64,000 nucleotides of DNA from Paracoccus isoporae (GCF_900101865.1 NZ_FNAH01000002.1:186001-250000), one strand, 5' to 3'. Counted from the first letter of the stretch, positions 26,599 through 36,159 are shown. A program made the numbers and translations. Notes: generated by a model from the sequence alone, not told the origin.

Positions 26599-27248
26599 GC
26601 GAAGAGCCGGATTTCCCGCCGCCGCCGCTGGCGGAACAGGAGCGCATGGTCGAGGCGATGCTGTTCGCCTCGGCCCAGCCGGTCAGCCTGCGCGATCTGG
26701 CCGACCGGATGCCGCAGGGGGCCGATCCGGCCGAAGCGGTGGCCAGCCTGCGCCGCCGTTACGCGGGCAGGGGGGTGGAACTGGCCCGCGTGGGCGATTC
26801 CTTTGCCTTCCGCACGGCCGCCGATCTGTCCTTCCTGATGCAGACCGAGACCGTGGAAACCCGCCGCCTGTCGCGGGCGGCGACCGAGACGCTGGCGATC
26901 ATCGCCTATCACCAGCCCGTCACCCGCGCAGAGATCGAGGAGATCCGCGGCGTCGCCACCTCGCGCGGGACGCTGGATCAACTGATCGAGCAGGGCTGGG
27001 TGCGCATCGGCCGCAGGCGCATGACGCCGGGCCGCCCGGTGACTTTCGTGGTGACGGAGGGATTTCTGGATCATTTCGGGCTGGAAAGCGCGCGCGATTT
27101 GCCGGGATTGTCGGAACTGCGCGCCGCCGGGCTTCTCGACAGCCGCCCGCCCGGCGAGATGAGCGTTCCCCTTGTGCGGGAGGGGGATGAGGACGATAAT
27201 GGCGACGACACACGACCGGGCGACCTGTTCGGGGAAGAGGATGATTAG
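26595..27248 (+). CDS. scpB: segregation and condensation protein B
   Basis: 217 residues forming the two winged helices of ScpB: VEAMLFASAQPVSLRDLADRMP at the first and TETLAIIAYHQPVTRAEIEEIRGV, the family signature, at the second. The C-terminal tail is acidic. It dimerises and binds ScpA in the SMC condensin. Translation is coupled to scpA through the overlapping start and stop; a small basic protein follows after three bases. Confidence 0.94.
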   Translation: MSEEPDFPPPPLAEQERMVEAMLFASAQPVSLRDLADRMPQGADPAEAVASLRRRYAGRGVELARVGDSFAFRTAADLSFLMQTETVETRRLSRAATETLAIIAYHQPVTRAEIEEIRGVATSRGTLDQLIEQGWVRIGRRRMTPGRPVTFVVTEGFLDHFGLESARDLPGLSELRAAGLLDSRPPGEMSVPLVREGDEDDNGDDTRPGDLFGEEDD

Positions 27249-27251
27249 ACG

Positions 27252-27473
27252 ATGAATCTGAATGGCCTCATCAACATGGTGCTGCGCCGCCTGACCCACC
27301 GGGCAACGGATTACGGGATCAACAAGGGCGCGGATTACCTGGCACGGCGCGGCAAGAAGACTGCCGACATGACCGATCTCGAACGCCAGCAGGCGGCGAA
27401 ATCCAGCAAGGGCACGCGCGATATGGTCAAGCGCGCCCGCCAGGCCGCGCGGATCACCCGGCGGATGCGCTGA
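27252..27473 (+). CDS. small basic protein downstream of scpB, function unknown
   Basis: 73 residues, strongly basic (many Arg and Lys), beginning MNLNGLINMVLRRLTHR and ending in ARITRRMR. No domain is recognised. I recall similar short genes after scpB in related bacteria, so it is probably real and part of the scpAB transcript, perhaps nucleoid- or RNA-binding given its charge. Its last 20 bases overlap, tail to tail, the 3' end of the dCTP deaminase gene on the other strand. Confidence 0.65.
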   Translation: MNLNGLINMVLRRLTHRATDYGINKGADYLARRGKKTADMTDLERQQAAKSSKGTRDMVKRARQAARITRRMR

Positions 27474-28533
27474 ACTGCTTGGCCAGTTTCAGGCCCTGAC
27501 CCTGGTAATTCGACGCGATGTCCTGACCGTAGAGCCGGTCGGGACGCGCCGCCATCCGCTCATAGACGAGCCGCCCGACCACCTGGCCGTGTTCAAGCGC
27601 GAAGGGTGCCTCGTGGCAGCGGACCTCCAGCACGCCGCGCGCGCCCTGACCGGCCGCGCCGATCCCGAAGCCGGGATCGAAGAATCCGGCATAATGCACG
27701 CGGAACTCGCCCACCATCGCCAGATAGGGGGCCATCTCGGCCGCGTAATCGGGCGGGATCGCCACGGATTCGCGGCTGACCAGGATATAGAACGCACCGG
27801 GATCGAGGATCAGCCTGCCGTCGCGGCCATGCAGCCGGTCCCAGAAATCGCGCGGGTCATAGGTGCCGATCCGGTCCAGGTCGATCACCCCGCTATGCGG
27901 GCGCGCGCGATACCCGACCAGGTCGCCGGTCTCGGGCCGCAGATCGACGGAAAATCCCAGCCCCTGGTCGATCAGCGCCGGCCCTTCCACCAGCGGCGTG
28001 TCCTGGTGCAGCGCGCGCAGCGCCGCATCGTCCAGAACCGCCTGTCCGCGCCGCAGCCGAAGCTGGTTCAGCCGCATTCCCGGCCGCACGAGCACGGAAA
28101 AACTGCGCGGGCAGATCTCGGCGTAGAGCGGGCCGTCATAGGCGTCGGGCAGGCGGTCGAACTCGGTCCCCTCATCGGTGATGAGCCGTGTCAGCAGATC
28201 CAGCCGCCCGGTGGAGGACTTGGCGTTGGCCACCGCAGACAGCCCCGCGGGCAGCCGCAACCGCTCCACCAGCGGCACGAGGTAGACACAGCCCTTTTCC
28301 AGCACCGCGCCCTGTGACAGATCCATCCGGTGCATCTCGAAATCGGCCAGCCGGTCGCTGATGCGCTGCCCCTTGCCGGGCAGGAAGGAGGCGCGCAGCC
28401 GCCAGGCCTGCTCACCAAGACGCAGATCGAGACTGGCGGGCTGGATCTGGGCATCGGTGATCGGCTCGGCGGCGGAAATCGCGCCGGATGCGATCAGCGC
28501 ACGCAAATCGCTGTCAGGCAGAACACCGCTCAT
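27454..28533 (-). CDS. dcd: 2'-deoxycytidine 5'-triphosphate deaminase (long alphaproteobacterial form)
   Basis: 359 residues, almost twice a standard Dcd (about 190), made of two dUTPase-like beta domains (DCD_N type first). The N-terminus MSGVLPDSDLRALI and SLDLRLGEQAWRLRASFLPGKG fit the deaminase/dUTPase superfamily, as does NAKSSTGRLDLLTRLITD, which matches the phosphate-binding SSxGR motif. It converts dCTP to dUTP for dTMP synthesis. The start at 28533 has GGGAGG upstream. It is transcribed from just downstream of tRNA-Pro and overlaps the small basic gene by 20 bases at its 3' end. Confidence 0.9.
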   Translation of the reverse strand: MSGVLPDSDLRALIASGAISAAEPITDAQIQPASLDLRLGEQAWRLRASFLPGKGQRISDRLADFEMHRMDLSQGAVLEKGCVYLVPLVERLRLPAGLSAVANAKSSTGRLDLLTRLITDEGTEFDRLPDAYDGPLYAEICPRSFSVLVRPGMRLNQLRLRRGQAVLDDAALRALHQDTPLVEGPALIDQGLGFSVDLRPETGDLVGYRARPHSGVIDLDRIGTYDPRDFWDRLHGRDGRLILDPGAFYILVSRESVAIPPDYAAEMAPYLAMVGEFRVHYAGFFDPGFGIGAAGQGARGVLEVRCHEAPFALEHGQVVGRLVYERMAARPDRLYGQDIASNYQGQGLKLAKQFSASAG

Positions 28534-28588
28534 CTCGGACCTCCCGATGGACGAACGCCCACCCCGGACGGGATGGGCGGTTCGATGA

Positions 28589-28666
28589 TGGTCGGGCTGG
28601 CGAGATTCGAACTCACGACCTTCCGTCCCCCAGACGGACGCGCTAACCAGGCTGCGCCACAGCCCG
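28589..28666 (-). tRNA. tRNA-Pro (GGG)
   Basis: Minus-strand cloverleaf: acceptor CGGGCTG pairs with CAGCCCG, the D arm includes GCAGCCTGGTTAGCGC, the anticodon stem TCCGT/ACGGA encloses loop CTGGGGG (anticodon GGG), the T arm contains GAGTTCGAATCTC, and discriminator A plus CCA are encoded. 78 bases. It lies 55 bases upstream of the dCTP deaminase gene. Confidence 0.95.
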
Positions 28667-28740
28667 ACGCGGGCCATATAGGGCGAAGCGCGGCGGGGAC
28701 ACAAGGGGCCAAGTGACAAAATTCCGTTTCGGAACCGGTG

Positions 28741-29463
28741 TCAGGCGGACAGGGTCTGGCGGGCCTGCCGGATATGGTCACGCGCGACCTGCGCCGACCC
28801 GGCCGGCAGGTCCGAGACCGCGTGCAGCGCCGCCGAGATCCGCAGCAGACGGCCCAGCCATGCCCCGTCTGCGCCTTCCGGTCCGCCCGTGCGGCGCGTC
28901 GCGGGCGCGGGGTGATCCGAACGCTCCGTCGGTGCGGCGGACGGCGAGCCGTCCGTGGCAGCGTCGGCAGTCCTGGCGCCGAGTTCGGGAAAGAGCGGCA
29001 GGGAATCGGTCAACTGGTTATCCTTCCTCGGGCGCGGGACGGTCTGGCCCTTGCGCGATACGGGCATTTCGGTGTCTGCCTTGGCGGCGGCCTTCTGCCG
29101 GGTCTCAGGCGCGCTGCCCTTACCGGGCTTGCGCATCTTGCCGCTATCGCCGGTCTGCGCCTCCGCCCCGGTGGCGAAATCGCCCCCGAGCCGGGCGGCA
29201 CCGCGCGCCTTCACCGCGGCACCGCGATCCGTGGCCATCTGGCTTTTGGCGCCGCGGATCGACATCCCGTCCTCACGCAGCAGGGCACAGAGACCTGCGG
29301 CCATCCGAATGTCATCGGGGCGGTAATAGCGCCTGCCGTCGCGCCGCTTTACCGGGCTGAACAGCGGGAATTGCGATTCCCAGTAGCGCAGGACATGCGG
29401 CGCGACTCCGACCAGTTGCGACACCTCGCCAATGGATCGGAATGCGTCGGCCGCCTTTTTCAT
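28741..29463 (-). CDS. MerR-family transcriptional regulator
   Basis: 240 residues. The N-terminal 80 residues are a MerR winged helix (FRSIGEVSQLVGVAPHVLRYWESQFP followed by RRYYRPDDIRMAAGL). The rest is a long, low-complexity Ala/Arg/Lys-rich linker and a short helical C-terminus, without metal-binding cysteines. It starts one base after the ihfA stop. MerR-type genes directly after ihfA are common in alphaproteobacteria and other Gram-negatives, so co-transcription with ihfA is likely; its effector is unknown. Confidence 0.88.
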   Translation of the reverse strand: MKKAADAFRSIGEVSQLVGVAPHVLRYWESQFPLFSPVKRRDGRRYYRPDDIRMAAGLCALLREDGMSIRGAKSQMATDRGAAVKARGAARLGGDFATGAEAQTGDSGKMRKPGKGSAPETRQKAAAKADTEMPVSRKGQTVPRPRKDNQLTDSLPLFPELGARTADAATDGSPSAAPTERSDHPAPATRRTGGPEGADGAWLGRLLRISAALHAVSDLPAGSAQVARDHIRQARQTLSA

Positions 29464-29464
29464 G

Positions 29465-29767
29465 TCAGTCCTTGTTGCCGACCGCCACCCGGTCCTTCAT
29501 CAGATGGGACGGGCGGAAGCTGAGCACCCGGCGCGGGGTGATCGGAACCTCTTCCCCGGTCTTGGGGTTGCGGCCGATCCGCTCGTTCTTGTCACGCACG
29601 GAGAAGGTGCCGAAGGAGGAGATCTTGACCTGCTCCCCCTTCACCAAAGCGTCAGAAATATGCGTCAGGACGCTTTCGACAAGCTGGCCGGATTCGTGGC
29701 GGGACAGGCCGACCTCGCGAAAGACCGCTTCGGCCAAATCCATGCGAGTCAGGGTGTTATCGCTCAT
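29465..29767 (-). CDS. ihfA: integration host factor subunit alpha
   Basis: 100 residues. It has the complete HU/IHF fold, including [30 protein letters not shown] with the DNA-intercalating arm (RNPKTGEEV) typical of the alpha subunit. It pairs with IhfB to bend DNA at specific sites for transcription, recombination and replication. It heads a transcript with the MerR-type regulator and is divergent from the Dps gene, with 238 bases between them. Confidence 0.95.
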   Translation of the reverse strand: MSDNTLTRMDLAEAVFREVGLSRHESGQLVESVLTHISDALVKGEQVKISSFGTFSVRDKNERIGRNPKTGEEVPITPRRVLSFRPSHLMKDRVAVGNKD

Positions 29768-30005
29768 GTGACACCTCTCAGGCTGGTAGCGAGATTGCGT
29801 AATTCGATTTCCCGAGTCAACAAGCGAGCGCCCGTTCCGTTCCGTATGTAACAGAAAAATAAACAGCGTTTTTCACATCTTGGCGGTCCCGCTGCCCCTC
29901 CCGGCGGCCGCGCGGGCCGCGAAATTGCGGCTGATGCTGGCGCGCCGGGAACTTCACGTCGCCAGCCCCGTTTCTGCTGCAACGCAATGTGAAGAGGAGT
30001 TAACA

Positions 30006-30479
30006 ATGGCCGTCGAACTTCAGAGCCTGACCGACAATGCCCGCAAGACCTCCATCGAAGTGCTCAATGCGCTCGTCGCCGACGGAATTGCCGTCAGCCG
30101 GGCGCTGAAACAAGCGCATTGGAACGTGAAGGGGCCGGGTTTCATTGGGTTTCACGAGCTGCTCGATTCGGTCAAGGAGCATGTCGACGCCGGCATCGAC
30201 GAGATGGCAGAGCGCGTGCAGCAGCTTGACGGCACGGCCATCGGGACGGTGCGGGACGTGGCCAAGGCAACGTCGCTGAAGCCCTATCCGACGGACATGG
30301 TGAAGCTGAACGATCACGCCAAGGCGGTCGCGGAACTGCTGCGCGACTATGGCGGCAAGCTGCGCGACGGCATCGACACCACCGACGAGGCGGGCGATCC
30401 CAACACCGCCGACATCATCACCGCCGCCTCGAACGAGGTCGACAAGGATACCTGGTTCGTCTCCTCCTATCTCGGCTGA
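30006..30479 (+). CDS. Dps/ferritin-like DNA-protection protein
   Basis: 157 residues with a four-helix ferritin-like fold. The Dps ferroxidase motif is clear: ALKQAHWNVKGPGFIGFHELLDSVKEHVDAGIDEMAERVQQLDG supplies the two His, Asp and Glu ligands shared between subunits. Such proteins oxidise and store iron with peroxide and shield DNA during starvation. GAAGAGGAG precedes the ATG at good spacing, and an intrinsic terminator follows, so it is a single-gene unit. No clear operator was recognised upstream. Confidence 0.9.
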   Translation: MAVELQSLTDNARKTSIEVLNALVADGIAVSRALKQAHWNVKGPGFIGFHELLDSVKEHVDAGIDEMAERVQQLDGTAIGTVRDVAKATSLKPYPTDMVKLNDHAKAVAELLRDYGGKLRDGIDTTDEAGDPNTADIITAASNEVDKDTWFVSSYLG

Positions 30480-30504
30480 GCGCACCGACAGCGGCAACGG
30501 CACG

Positions 30505-30527
30505 GGGCGCCCCTGGGGCGCCCTTTT
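30505..30527 (+). terminator. intrinsic terminator after the Dps gene
   Basis: Two copies of GGGCGCCC (30505-30512 and 30516-30523) form a hairpin with a 3-base loop followed by TTTT. It lies 26 bases beyond the stop codon. Each arm is itself palindromic, so alternative pairings exist. Confidence 0.7.
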
Positions 30528-30585
30528 CCCGTTTGCGGGTTGCCGCCCGGCAGGATAAATGGCGCGGTCAGGAAAGGACGTTCCC

Positions 30586-32184
30586 ATGACCAGCAACCGC
30601 CCCGAATTGCCGCCCGAGATCGCGCGCCGCCGCACCTTCGCGATCATCAGCCACCCGGATGCCGGCAAGACCACGCTGACCGAGAAATTCCTGCTGTTTG
30701 GTGGCGCGATCCAGATGGCCGGGCAGGTCCGCGCCAAGGGCGAGGCGCGGCGGACGCGGTCGGATTTCATGAAGATGGAACAGGATCGGGGCATCTCGGT
30801 CTCGGCCTCGGCCATGTCCTTCGAATATCGCGATTTCCGCTACAATCTGGTGGACACGCCCGGCCACTCGGACTTTTCCGAGGACACCTATCGCACGCTG
30901 ACGGCGGTGGATGCGGCGATCATGGTCATCGATGGCGCGAAGGGGGTCGAAAGCCAGACCCGCAAGCTGTTCGAGGTCTGCCGGCTGCGCGATCTGCCGA
31001 TCCTGACCTTCTGCAACAAGATGGACCGCGAAAGCCGCGACACGTTCGAGATCATCGACGAGATCCAGGAAAACCTGGCCATCGATGTGGCGCCAGCGAG
31101 CTGGCCGATCGGCACGGGGCGCGAGTTCATCGGGGCGTATGACCTGCTGCGCGACCGGCTGGAAATCATGGATCGCGCCGACCGCAACAAGGTCGCCGAG
31201 ACGGTGAAGATCACCGGGATCGACGACCCGAAACTGGCCTATCATATTCCGGCTGAGCAGTTGAACAAGTTGCGCGAAGAAATTGAAATGGCACGGGAAT
31301 TGCTGCCTGCGTTTGACCGGAAATCGTTTCTGGAGGGGCATCTGACCCCGATCTGGTTCGGCAGCGCGATCAACAGTTTCGGGGTGCGCGAGCTGATGGA
31401 CGGGATCGGCGATTACGGGCCCGAGCCGCAGCCGCAGAACGCCGCCGAGCGCCAGATCGCGCCGGAGGAGAAGAAGGTCTCGGGCTTTGTCTTCAAGGTG
31501 CAGGCCAATATGGACCCCAAGCATCGCGACCGGGTGGCCTTCGTACGGCTCGCCTCGGGGCATTTCGAACGGGGGATGAAACTGCTGCATGTGCGCAGCA
31601 AGAAGCCGATGGCGGTGAGCAATCCGGTGCTGTTTCTCGCCGCCGACCGGGAACTGGCCGAAGAGGCCTGGGCGGGTGATATTATCGGCATCCCGAACCA
31701 CGGGCAGCTGCGGATCGGGGATGCGCTGACCGAGGGCGAGGCGCTGAAATTCACCGGAATCCCGTCATTTGCCCCGGAATTGCTGCAATCGGTGCGGGCC
31801 ACCGATCCGATGAAGGCCAAGCATCTGGAAAAGGCGCTGATGCAATTCGCCGAAGAAGGTGCGGCCAAGGTGTTCAAGCCGCAAATCGGATCGGGCTTTA
31901 TCGTGGGTGTCGTCGGCGCGCTGCAATTCGAGGTGCTGGCGAGCCGGATCGAGCTGGAATACGGCATTCCGGTGCGCTTCGAGGCGTCGCAATTTACCAG
32001 TGCACGCTGGCTGGCGGGGCCGCGCGACAAGATCGAGGGCTTCGCCAATGCCAACAAGCAGCACATGGCCACGGATCACGACGGGGACCTAGTGTATCTG
32101 ACCCGTCTGCAATGGGATATCGACCGGGTGGAGCGGGATCATCCCGATCTGAAACTGACCGCGACCAAGGAGATGATGGTCTAG
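30586..32184 (+). CDS. prfC: peptide chain release factor 3
   Basis: 532 residues from the ATG at 30586, which has AGGAAAGGACG upstream. It is a translational GTPase: G1 is SHPDAGKTTLTEK, switch and G3 are RTRSDFMKMEQDRGISVSA and DTPGHSDF, and G4 is NKMD. Domains II and III follow. RF3 binds GTP and removes RF1 or RF2 from the ribosome after termination. It stands alone between the Dps gene and the sulfotransferase-like gene. Confidence 0.96.
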   Translation: MTSNRPELPPEIARRRTFAIISHPDAGKTTLTEKFLLFGGAIQMAGQVRAKGEARRTRSDFMKMEQDRGISVSASAMSFEYRDFRYNLVDTPGHSDFSEDTYRTLTAVDAAIMVIDGAKGVESQTRKLFEVCRLRDLPILTFCNKMDRESRDTFEIIDEIQENLAIDVAPASWPIGTGREFIGAYDLLRDRLEIMDRADRNKVAETVKITGIDDPKLAYHIPAEQLNKLREEIEMARELLPAFDRKSFLEGHLTPIWFGSAINSFGVRELMDGIGDYGPEPQPQNAAERQIAPEEKKVSGFVFKVQANMDPKHRDRVAFVRLASGHFERGMKLLHVRSKKPMAVSNPVLFLAADRELAEEAWAGDIIGIPNHGQLRIGDALTEGEALKFTGIPSFAPELLQSVRATDPMKAKHLEKALMQFAEEGAAKVFKPQIGSGFIVGVVGALQFEVLASRIELEYGIPVRFEASQFTSARWLAGPRDKIEGFANANKQHMATDHDGDLVYLTRLQWDIDRVERDHPDLKLTATKEMMV

Positions 32185-32217
32185 CCCCGGCTTAAGGGCG
32201 GGACCCGCGCACAGCGC

Positions 32218-32250
32218 GTACACCGGATGTACACAGGCTGTACACCGCGC
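32218..32250. repeat. three GTACAC direct repeats at an 11-base period
   Basis: GTACAC starts at 32218, 32229 and 32240, with partly similar spacers (CGGAT, AGGCT, CGCGC). The exact 11-base step puts all three on one DNA face. They sit between the prfC stop and the sulfotransferase-like start, about 110 bases upstream of the latter, as an iterated protein-binding site would. Confidence 0.5.
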
Positions 32251-32358
32251 GTATGCCGGGCCGCCGTCGCGCCATCCTGACCGCCGAAGGCGGGCGGGCT
32301 TGGCAAGACGCGGCGGGGATGGCTAAGCTGGCAGCGTGTCGAACGCTCCGGCAAGCTG

Positions 32359-33339
32359 ATGAAACATCTGCATATTCACATTGGCTGGCCGAAAACCGGC
32401 ACCTCCGGCCTGCAATCCTACTGGACGCGGAACGCGGATTACCTGCTCAGCCACGGCCTCGCCTATTACCGCAGCCAGCTCGACTCCATCGGCTCCGTCG
32501 CCCGGCAGATCGCACGTGGCGACGACATGACGACGCAGGCGGAGGCGTTCGCCGCATGGACGGCGCGGCAGGAGGCGGGGCAGGTGCTGATCTCGTCCGA
32601 GGGGCTGGCCTCGACGCGGATGGAGTCGTTTCGCCAGTTCGTCCGGCCCGAGGCATGGGACCGGATCAGCGTGCTTGCCTATCTGCGGCCGCAGCCGGAA
32701 TATCTGGAAAGCTGGTACAAGCAGACCGCGAAATGGGGCAGCAAGCAATCGACGCGCAGCATGCTGGTGGCGTCGTCCAAGCCGATGCGCACCAGCCATT
32801 ACGCCAGCTTGCTGGCGCCGTGGGAGGCGCTGTGTGCCGAACACCGCAAGGGCCGCGTCACGGTGCGGATCTTCGATCCCGGCGAGATGGCGGGCGGTGA
32901 TGTGATCCGGGATGCGATGGCGGTGCTGGGGATTCCGTATCGGCCGGACGTGGAACTGGCGCGGTCGCGTCAGAATGTCTCGCCCTCGGCTGCGCTGATC
33001 GGGATGTATCTGAAACTGCCGAAGATCGACCGCCTCCAGCAGATCAACCGGCGCATCGTGGCCTCCGGCCTGCCGGGCGTCACCGGCTCTGCCGATCTGT
33101 TCGACCGCGAGACGGTGGCGAAGATCGAGGGCTGGTTCGCCGCGGAAAACGAGCAGCTGCGGGCGCGGTATTTCCCCGAGCGGCCGCGCCTGTTCCGACC
33201 GTCCGCGCCGACGCCCCCGCCCGGCGCGGCGGAGCAGGCGGCCTTTCGCGATCTGCTGATCGAGACGATCCGCGAGATGCGCGGTGAGGATGTGGCGGCG
33301 CAGGCCCGTGCGGCGCTGCACGCGGCCGCGCAGCCATAA
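32359..33339 (+). CDS. sulfotransferase-like protein (P-loop, PAPS-type)
   Basis: 326 residues. The N-terminus MKHLHIHIGWPKTGTSGLQ carries the 5'-phosphosulfate-binding loop (PKTGTS) of sulfotransferases, followed by a helix-rich region with LISSEGLAS and VLAYLRPQPEYLESWYKQ, the latter resembling the 3'-phosphate-binding strand that ends in Arg. Such enzymes move sulfate from PAPS to sugars, lipids or proteins, but the family includes divergent members of unknown activity. No sugar-polymer genes are adjacent. The stop overlaps the T-tract of the pdhC terminator on the other strand. Confidence 0.75.
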   Translation: MKHLHIHIGWPKTGTSGLQSYWTRNADYLLSHGLAYYRSQLDSIGSVARQIARGDDMTTQAEAFAAWTARQEAGQVLISSEGLASTRMESFRQFVRPEAWDRISVLAYLRPQPEYLESWYKQTAKWGSKQSTRSMLVASSKPMRTSHYASLLAPWEALCAEHRKGRVTVRIFDPGEMAGGDVIRDAMAVLGIPYRPDVELARSRQNVSPSAALIGMYLKLPKIDRLQQINRRIVASGLPGVTGSADLFDRETVAKIEGWFAAENEQLRARYFPERPRLFRPSAPTPPPGAAEQAAFRDLLIETIREMRGEDVAAQARAALHAAAQP

Positions 33340-33368
33340 AAAAACCGGGCGGGGAGGCCCCGCCCGGT
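33338..33368 (-). terminator. intrinsic terminator of the pyruvate dehydrogenase operon
   Basis: On the minus strand ACCGGGCGGGG and CCCCGCCCGGT form a perfect 11-bp stem with a 3-base loop followed by seven T residues. It starts 20 bases after the pdhC stop. The T-tract overlaps the stop codon of the convergent sulfotransferase-like gene. Confidence 0.9.
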
Positions 33369-33388
33369 GATGGTTGCTCAGGCTGGGC

Positions 33389-34720
33389 TCAGGCCAGCAT
33401 GCCCATCGGGTTTTCCAGATGCCGCACGATGGCCTCCAGCAATTGCGCGCCGAGCGCGCCGTCAATGACCCGGTGATCGACCGAGAGGGTCATCGACATG
33501 ACATTGCGGATCACCACCTCTCCGGCCTCGACCACCGGGGTCTGGATGCCGGAGCCTACGGCCAGGATCGCGCCGTGGGGCGGGTTGATGACCGCGTCGA
33601 AATTCTCGATCCCGAACATGCCGAGATTGGAGATGGCGAAGCTGCCGCCCTGATATTCATGGGGGGCGAGTTTTTTGGATTTCGCGCGGCTGGCCAGATC
33701 CTTCATCTCGGCCGAAAGCGCCGAGAGGGTTTTCTGCTGCGCGTCCTTCAGCACCGGGGTAAACAGCCCGCCTTCGATCGCGACGGCGACCGCCACGTCC
33801 GAGGGTTTCAGCTTCAGGATGCGGTCGCCGGCCCAGACGGCATTGGCGTCGGGCACCTCTTGCAGGGCGAGCGCGCAGGCCTTGATGATGAAGTCGTTGA
33901 CCGACAGCTTGATGCCGCGTTCTTCAAGCTGCTTGTTGAGCTGGCCGCGGAATTTCATCAGCTCGTCCAGCTTGGCCGAGCGGCGCAGATAGAAATGCGG
34001 GATGGTCTGCTTCGCCTCGCCCAGACGGGCGGCGATGGTTCGGCGCATCCCGTCGAGCTTGACCTCTTCGGTCTCGCGATCCTCATACATCTTGAGGATG
34101 GCATCGGCGGAGGGGCCGGCGGGGGCGGCGGCGGGGGCATCCGCAGCTTTGGCGTCGGCCTTGGGCGCGTCGGCCTTGGCGGGCGGGGCGCCGGGCTTCG
34201 CCTCCTCCACATCGGCCTTGACGATGCGGCCATTGGGGCCGGAGCCCTTGATCTGGCTCAGATCCAGCCCCTTGTCGGCCGCGATGCGGCGGGCCAGCGG
34301 CGAGGCGAAAACGCGCCCACCATCGCCGGATTTCGGCGCGGGCGGGGCCTTGCTGGCCTCGGCTTTCGGGGCTTCGGCGGTCTCGTCCTTCGGCTCGTCC
34401 TTGCCGCCATTCTTGGGCGCGTCAGCCTTGGCGTCGCCGCCGCCCGAGGAGACATCCCCGATATCGTCGGCGCTTTCGCCTTCCTCCAGCAGCACGGCGA
34501 TGGGGGTGTTGACCTTGACCCCTTCGCTGCCTTCCTCGATTAGGATCTTGCCGATCTTGCCTTCATCGACGGCCTCGAATTCCATCGTCGCCTTGTCGGT
34601 CTCGATCTCGGCCAGAATGTCGCCGGAGCTGACCTCGTCGCCTTCCTTGACCAGCCATTTGGCCAGCGTGCCTTCTTCCATCGTCGGAGAAAGCGCGGGC
34701 ATCAGGATTTCTGTGGGCAT
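33389..34720 (-). CDS. pdhC: pyruvate dehydrogenase E2, dihydrolipoyl acetyltransferase
   Basis: 443 residues. An N-terminal lipoyl domain carries the lipoylated Lys in [11 protein letters not shown]. After an Ala/Pro/Lys-rich linker comes a peripheral-subunit-binding domain ([30 protein letters not shown]), a second linker, and the catalytic acetyltransferase domain ending with [14 protein letters not shown], whose His and Asp are catalytic. It transfers acetyl groups from E1 to CoA and forms the core of the complex. It is last in pdhA-pdhB-pdhC, 12 bases after pdhB, and followed by a strong terminator. Confidence 0.95.
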   Translation of the reverse strand: MPTEILMPALSPTMEEGTLAKWLVKEGDEVSSGDILAEIETDKATMEFEAVDEGKIGKILIEEGSEGVKVNTPIAVLLEEGESADDIGDVSSGGGDAKADAPKNGGKDEPKDETAEAPKAEASKAPPAPKSGDGGRVFASPLARRIAADKGLDLSQIKGSGPNGRIVKADVEEAKPGAPPAKADAPKADAKAADAPAAAPAGPSADAILKMYEDRETEEVKLDGMRRTIAARLGEAKQTIPHFYLRRSAKLDELMKFRGQLNKQLEERGIKLSVNDFIIKACALALQEVPDANAVWAGDRILKLKPSDVAVAVAIEGGLFTPVLKDAQQKTLSALSAEMKDLASRAKSKKLAPHEYQGGSFAISNLGMFGIENFDAVINPPHGAILAVGSGIQTPVVEAGEVVIRNVMSMTLSVDHRVIDGALGAQLLEAIVRHLENPMGMLA

Positions 34721-34732
34721 CTCGCTTGCTCC

Positions 34733-36145
34733 TTACTTGTAGGTGACTTTCTTGACCGCCTCGACCACCTCGTCGGAGGTGATCAGCGCATGGCGTTCAA
34801 GATTGGCCGCATAAGGCATGGGCACATCCTTGCCCGCGCAGTTGATGACCGGCGCGTCGAGATAATCGAAGGCGTTTTCCATCACATAGGCCGACAGATG
34901 GTTGCCGATGGAGCCGACCGGGAAGCCTTCCTCCACCGTCACCATGCGGTTGGTCTTTTTCACCGACTCGATCACCGTGCCGTAATCCAGCGGGCGCAGC
35001 GTGCGCAGGTCGATCACCTCGGCCTCGATCCCCTGTTCGGAGAGCTTGTCGGCGGCTTCCAGCGAATGGGCCATGCCGATGCCGAAGCTGACGATGGTCA
35101 CGTCCTTGCCGTCGCGGGCCACGCGGGCCTTGCCGAAGGGGATGGTGAAATCCTCCAGCTCCGGCACGTCGAAGCTGCGGCCATAGAGGATCTCGTTTTC
35201 CAGGAAGATCACCGGGTTCGGGTCGCGGATGGCGGTTTTCAGCAGGCCCTTCGCATCGGCGGCGCTGTAGGGCATCACCACCTTGAGGCCGGGGACGGAG
35301 CTGTACCAGGCGGCGTAATCCTGGCTGTGCTGGGCGCCGACGCGGGCGGCAGCCCCGTTCGGGCCGCGGAACACCATCGGCGCGCCCATCTGGCCGCCCG
35401 ACATATAAAGCGTCTTGGCCGCGGAGTTGATGATCTGGTCCATCGCCTGCATGGCGAAGTTGAAGGTCATGAACTCGACGATGGGGCGCAGCCCGCCAAA
35501 GGCCGCGCCGACGCCGATGCCGGTGAAGCCATGTTCCGAGATCGGGGTGTCGACGATGCGGCGCGGGCCGAATTCGTCCAGAAGGCCCTGGCTGATCTTG
35601 TAGGCGCCCTGATATTCGCCGACTTCCTCGCCCATCAGGAAGACGGTGTCGTCGCGGCGCATCTCCTCGGCCATGGCGTCGCGCAGCGCCTCGCGCACGG
35701 TCTGCGACTTGACCTTGGTGCCTTCCGGCCAGTCGGGGGTGCGGTCCGGGGCAGGGGTCTTGACCTCGGCCACGGCGGAGGGGGTTTCGCCGGTCTCGTC
35801 CTTGGAATTCTCGCCCTCGCCCTTCTCGGCGGGCGGTTCGTCGGCGGCCTGCGCCTCGCCGCCACCGCCGGAGGAGGCGGCCTCGATGTCATCGGCGCTT
35901 TCGCCTTCCTCGATCATCACCGCGATGGGGGTGTTGACCTTGACCCCTTCGGAGCCTTCCTCGATCAGGATCTTGCCGAGGATGCCCTCATCCACGGCCT
36001 CGAATTCCATCGTGGCCTTGTCGGTTTCGATCTCGGCCAGGACATCGCCGGAGGCGACGCTGTCGCCCTCCTTCTTCAGCCATTTGGCGAGCGTCCCTTC
36101 CTCCATCGTCGGGGACAGGGCGGGCATGAGGATTTCGGTAGCCAT
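34733..36145 (-). CDS. pdhB: pyruvate dehydrogenase E1 beta subunit with N-terminal lipoyl domain
   Basis: 470 residues from the ATG at 36145. Residues 1-80 are a complete lipoyl domain ([11 protein letters not shown]) nearly identical to that of E2. An acidic Ala/Glu/Pro linker follows, then the transketolase-like E1 beta domain from about 145 ([35 protein letters not shown]) and a C-terminal domain with [12 protein letters not shown]. With E1 alpha it decarboxylates pyruvate using thiamine diphosphate. The lipoyl-bearing E1 beta is known from several alphaproteobacteria. It lies 14 bases after pdhA. Confidence 0.95.
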   Translation of the reverse strand: MATEILMPALSPTMEEGTLAKWLKKEGDSVASGDVLAEIETDKATMEFEAVDEGILGKILIEEGSEGVKVNTPIAVMIEEGESADDIEAASSGGGGEAQAADEPPAEKGEGENSKDETGETPSAVAEVKTPAPDRTPDWPEGTKVKSQTVREALRDAMAEEMRRDDTVFLMGEEVGEYQGAYKISQGLLDEFGPRRIVDTPISEHGFTGIGVGAAFGGLRPIVEFMTFNFAMQAMDQIINSAAKTLYMSGGQMGAPMVFRGPNGAAARVGAQHSQDYAAWYSSVPGLKVVMPYSAADAKGLLKTAIRDPNPVIFLENEILYGRSFDVPELEDFTIPFGKARVARDGKDVTIVSFGIGMAHSLEAADKLSEQGIEAEVIDLRTLRPLDYGTVIESVKKTNRMVTVEEGFPVGSIGNHLSAYVMENAFDYLDAPVINCAGKDVPMPYAANLERHALITSDEVVEAVKKVTYK

Positions 36146-36159
36146 TCTGTCAGCCTCCC

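Noticed and set aside
27454-27473. Tail-to-tail overlap of the small basic gene and dcd as a sign of a misassigned gene
   Set aside because: Short convergent overlaps are common; dcd is certain and the small gene fits the scpB neighbourhood, so both are kept.
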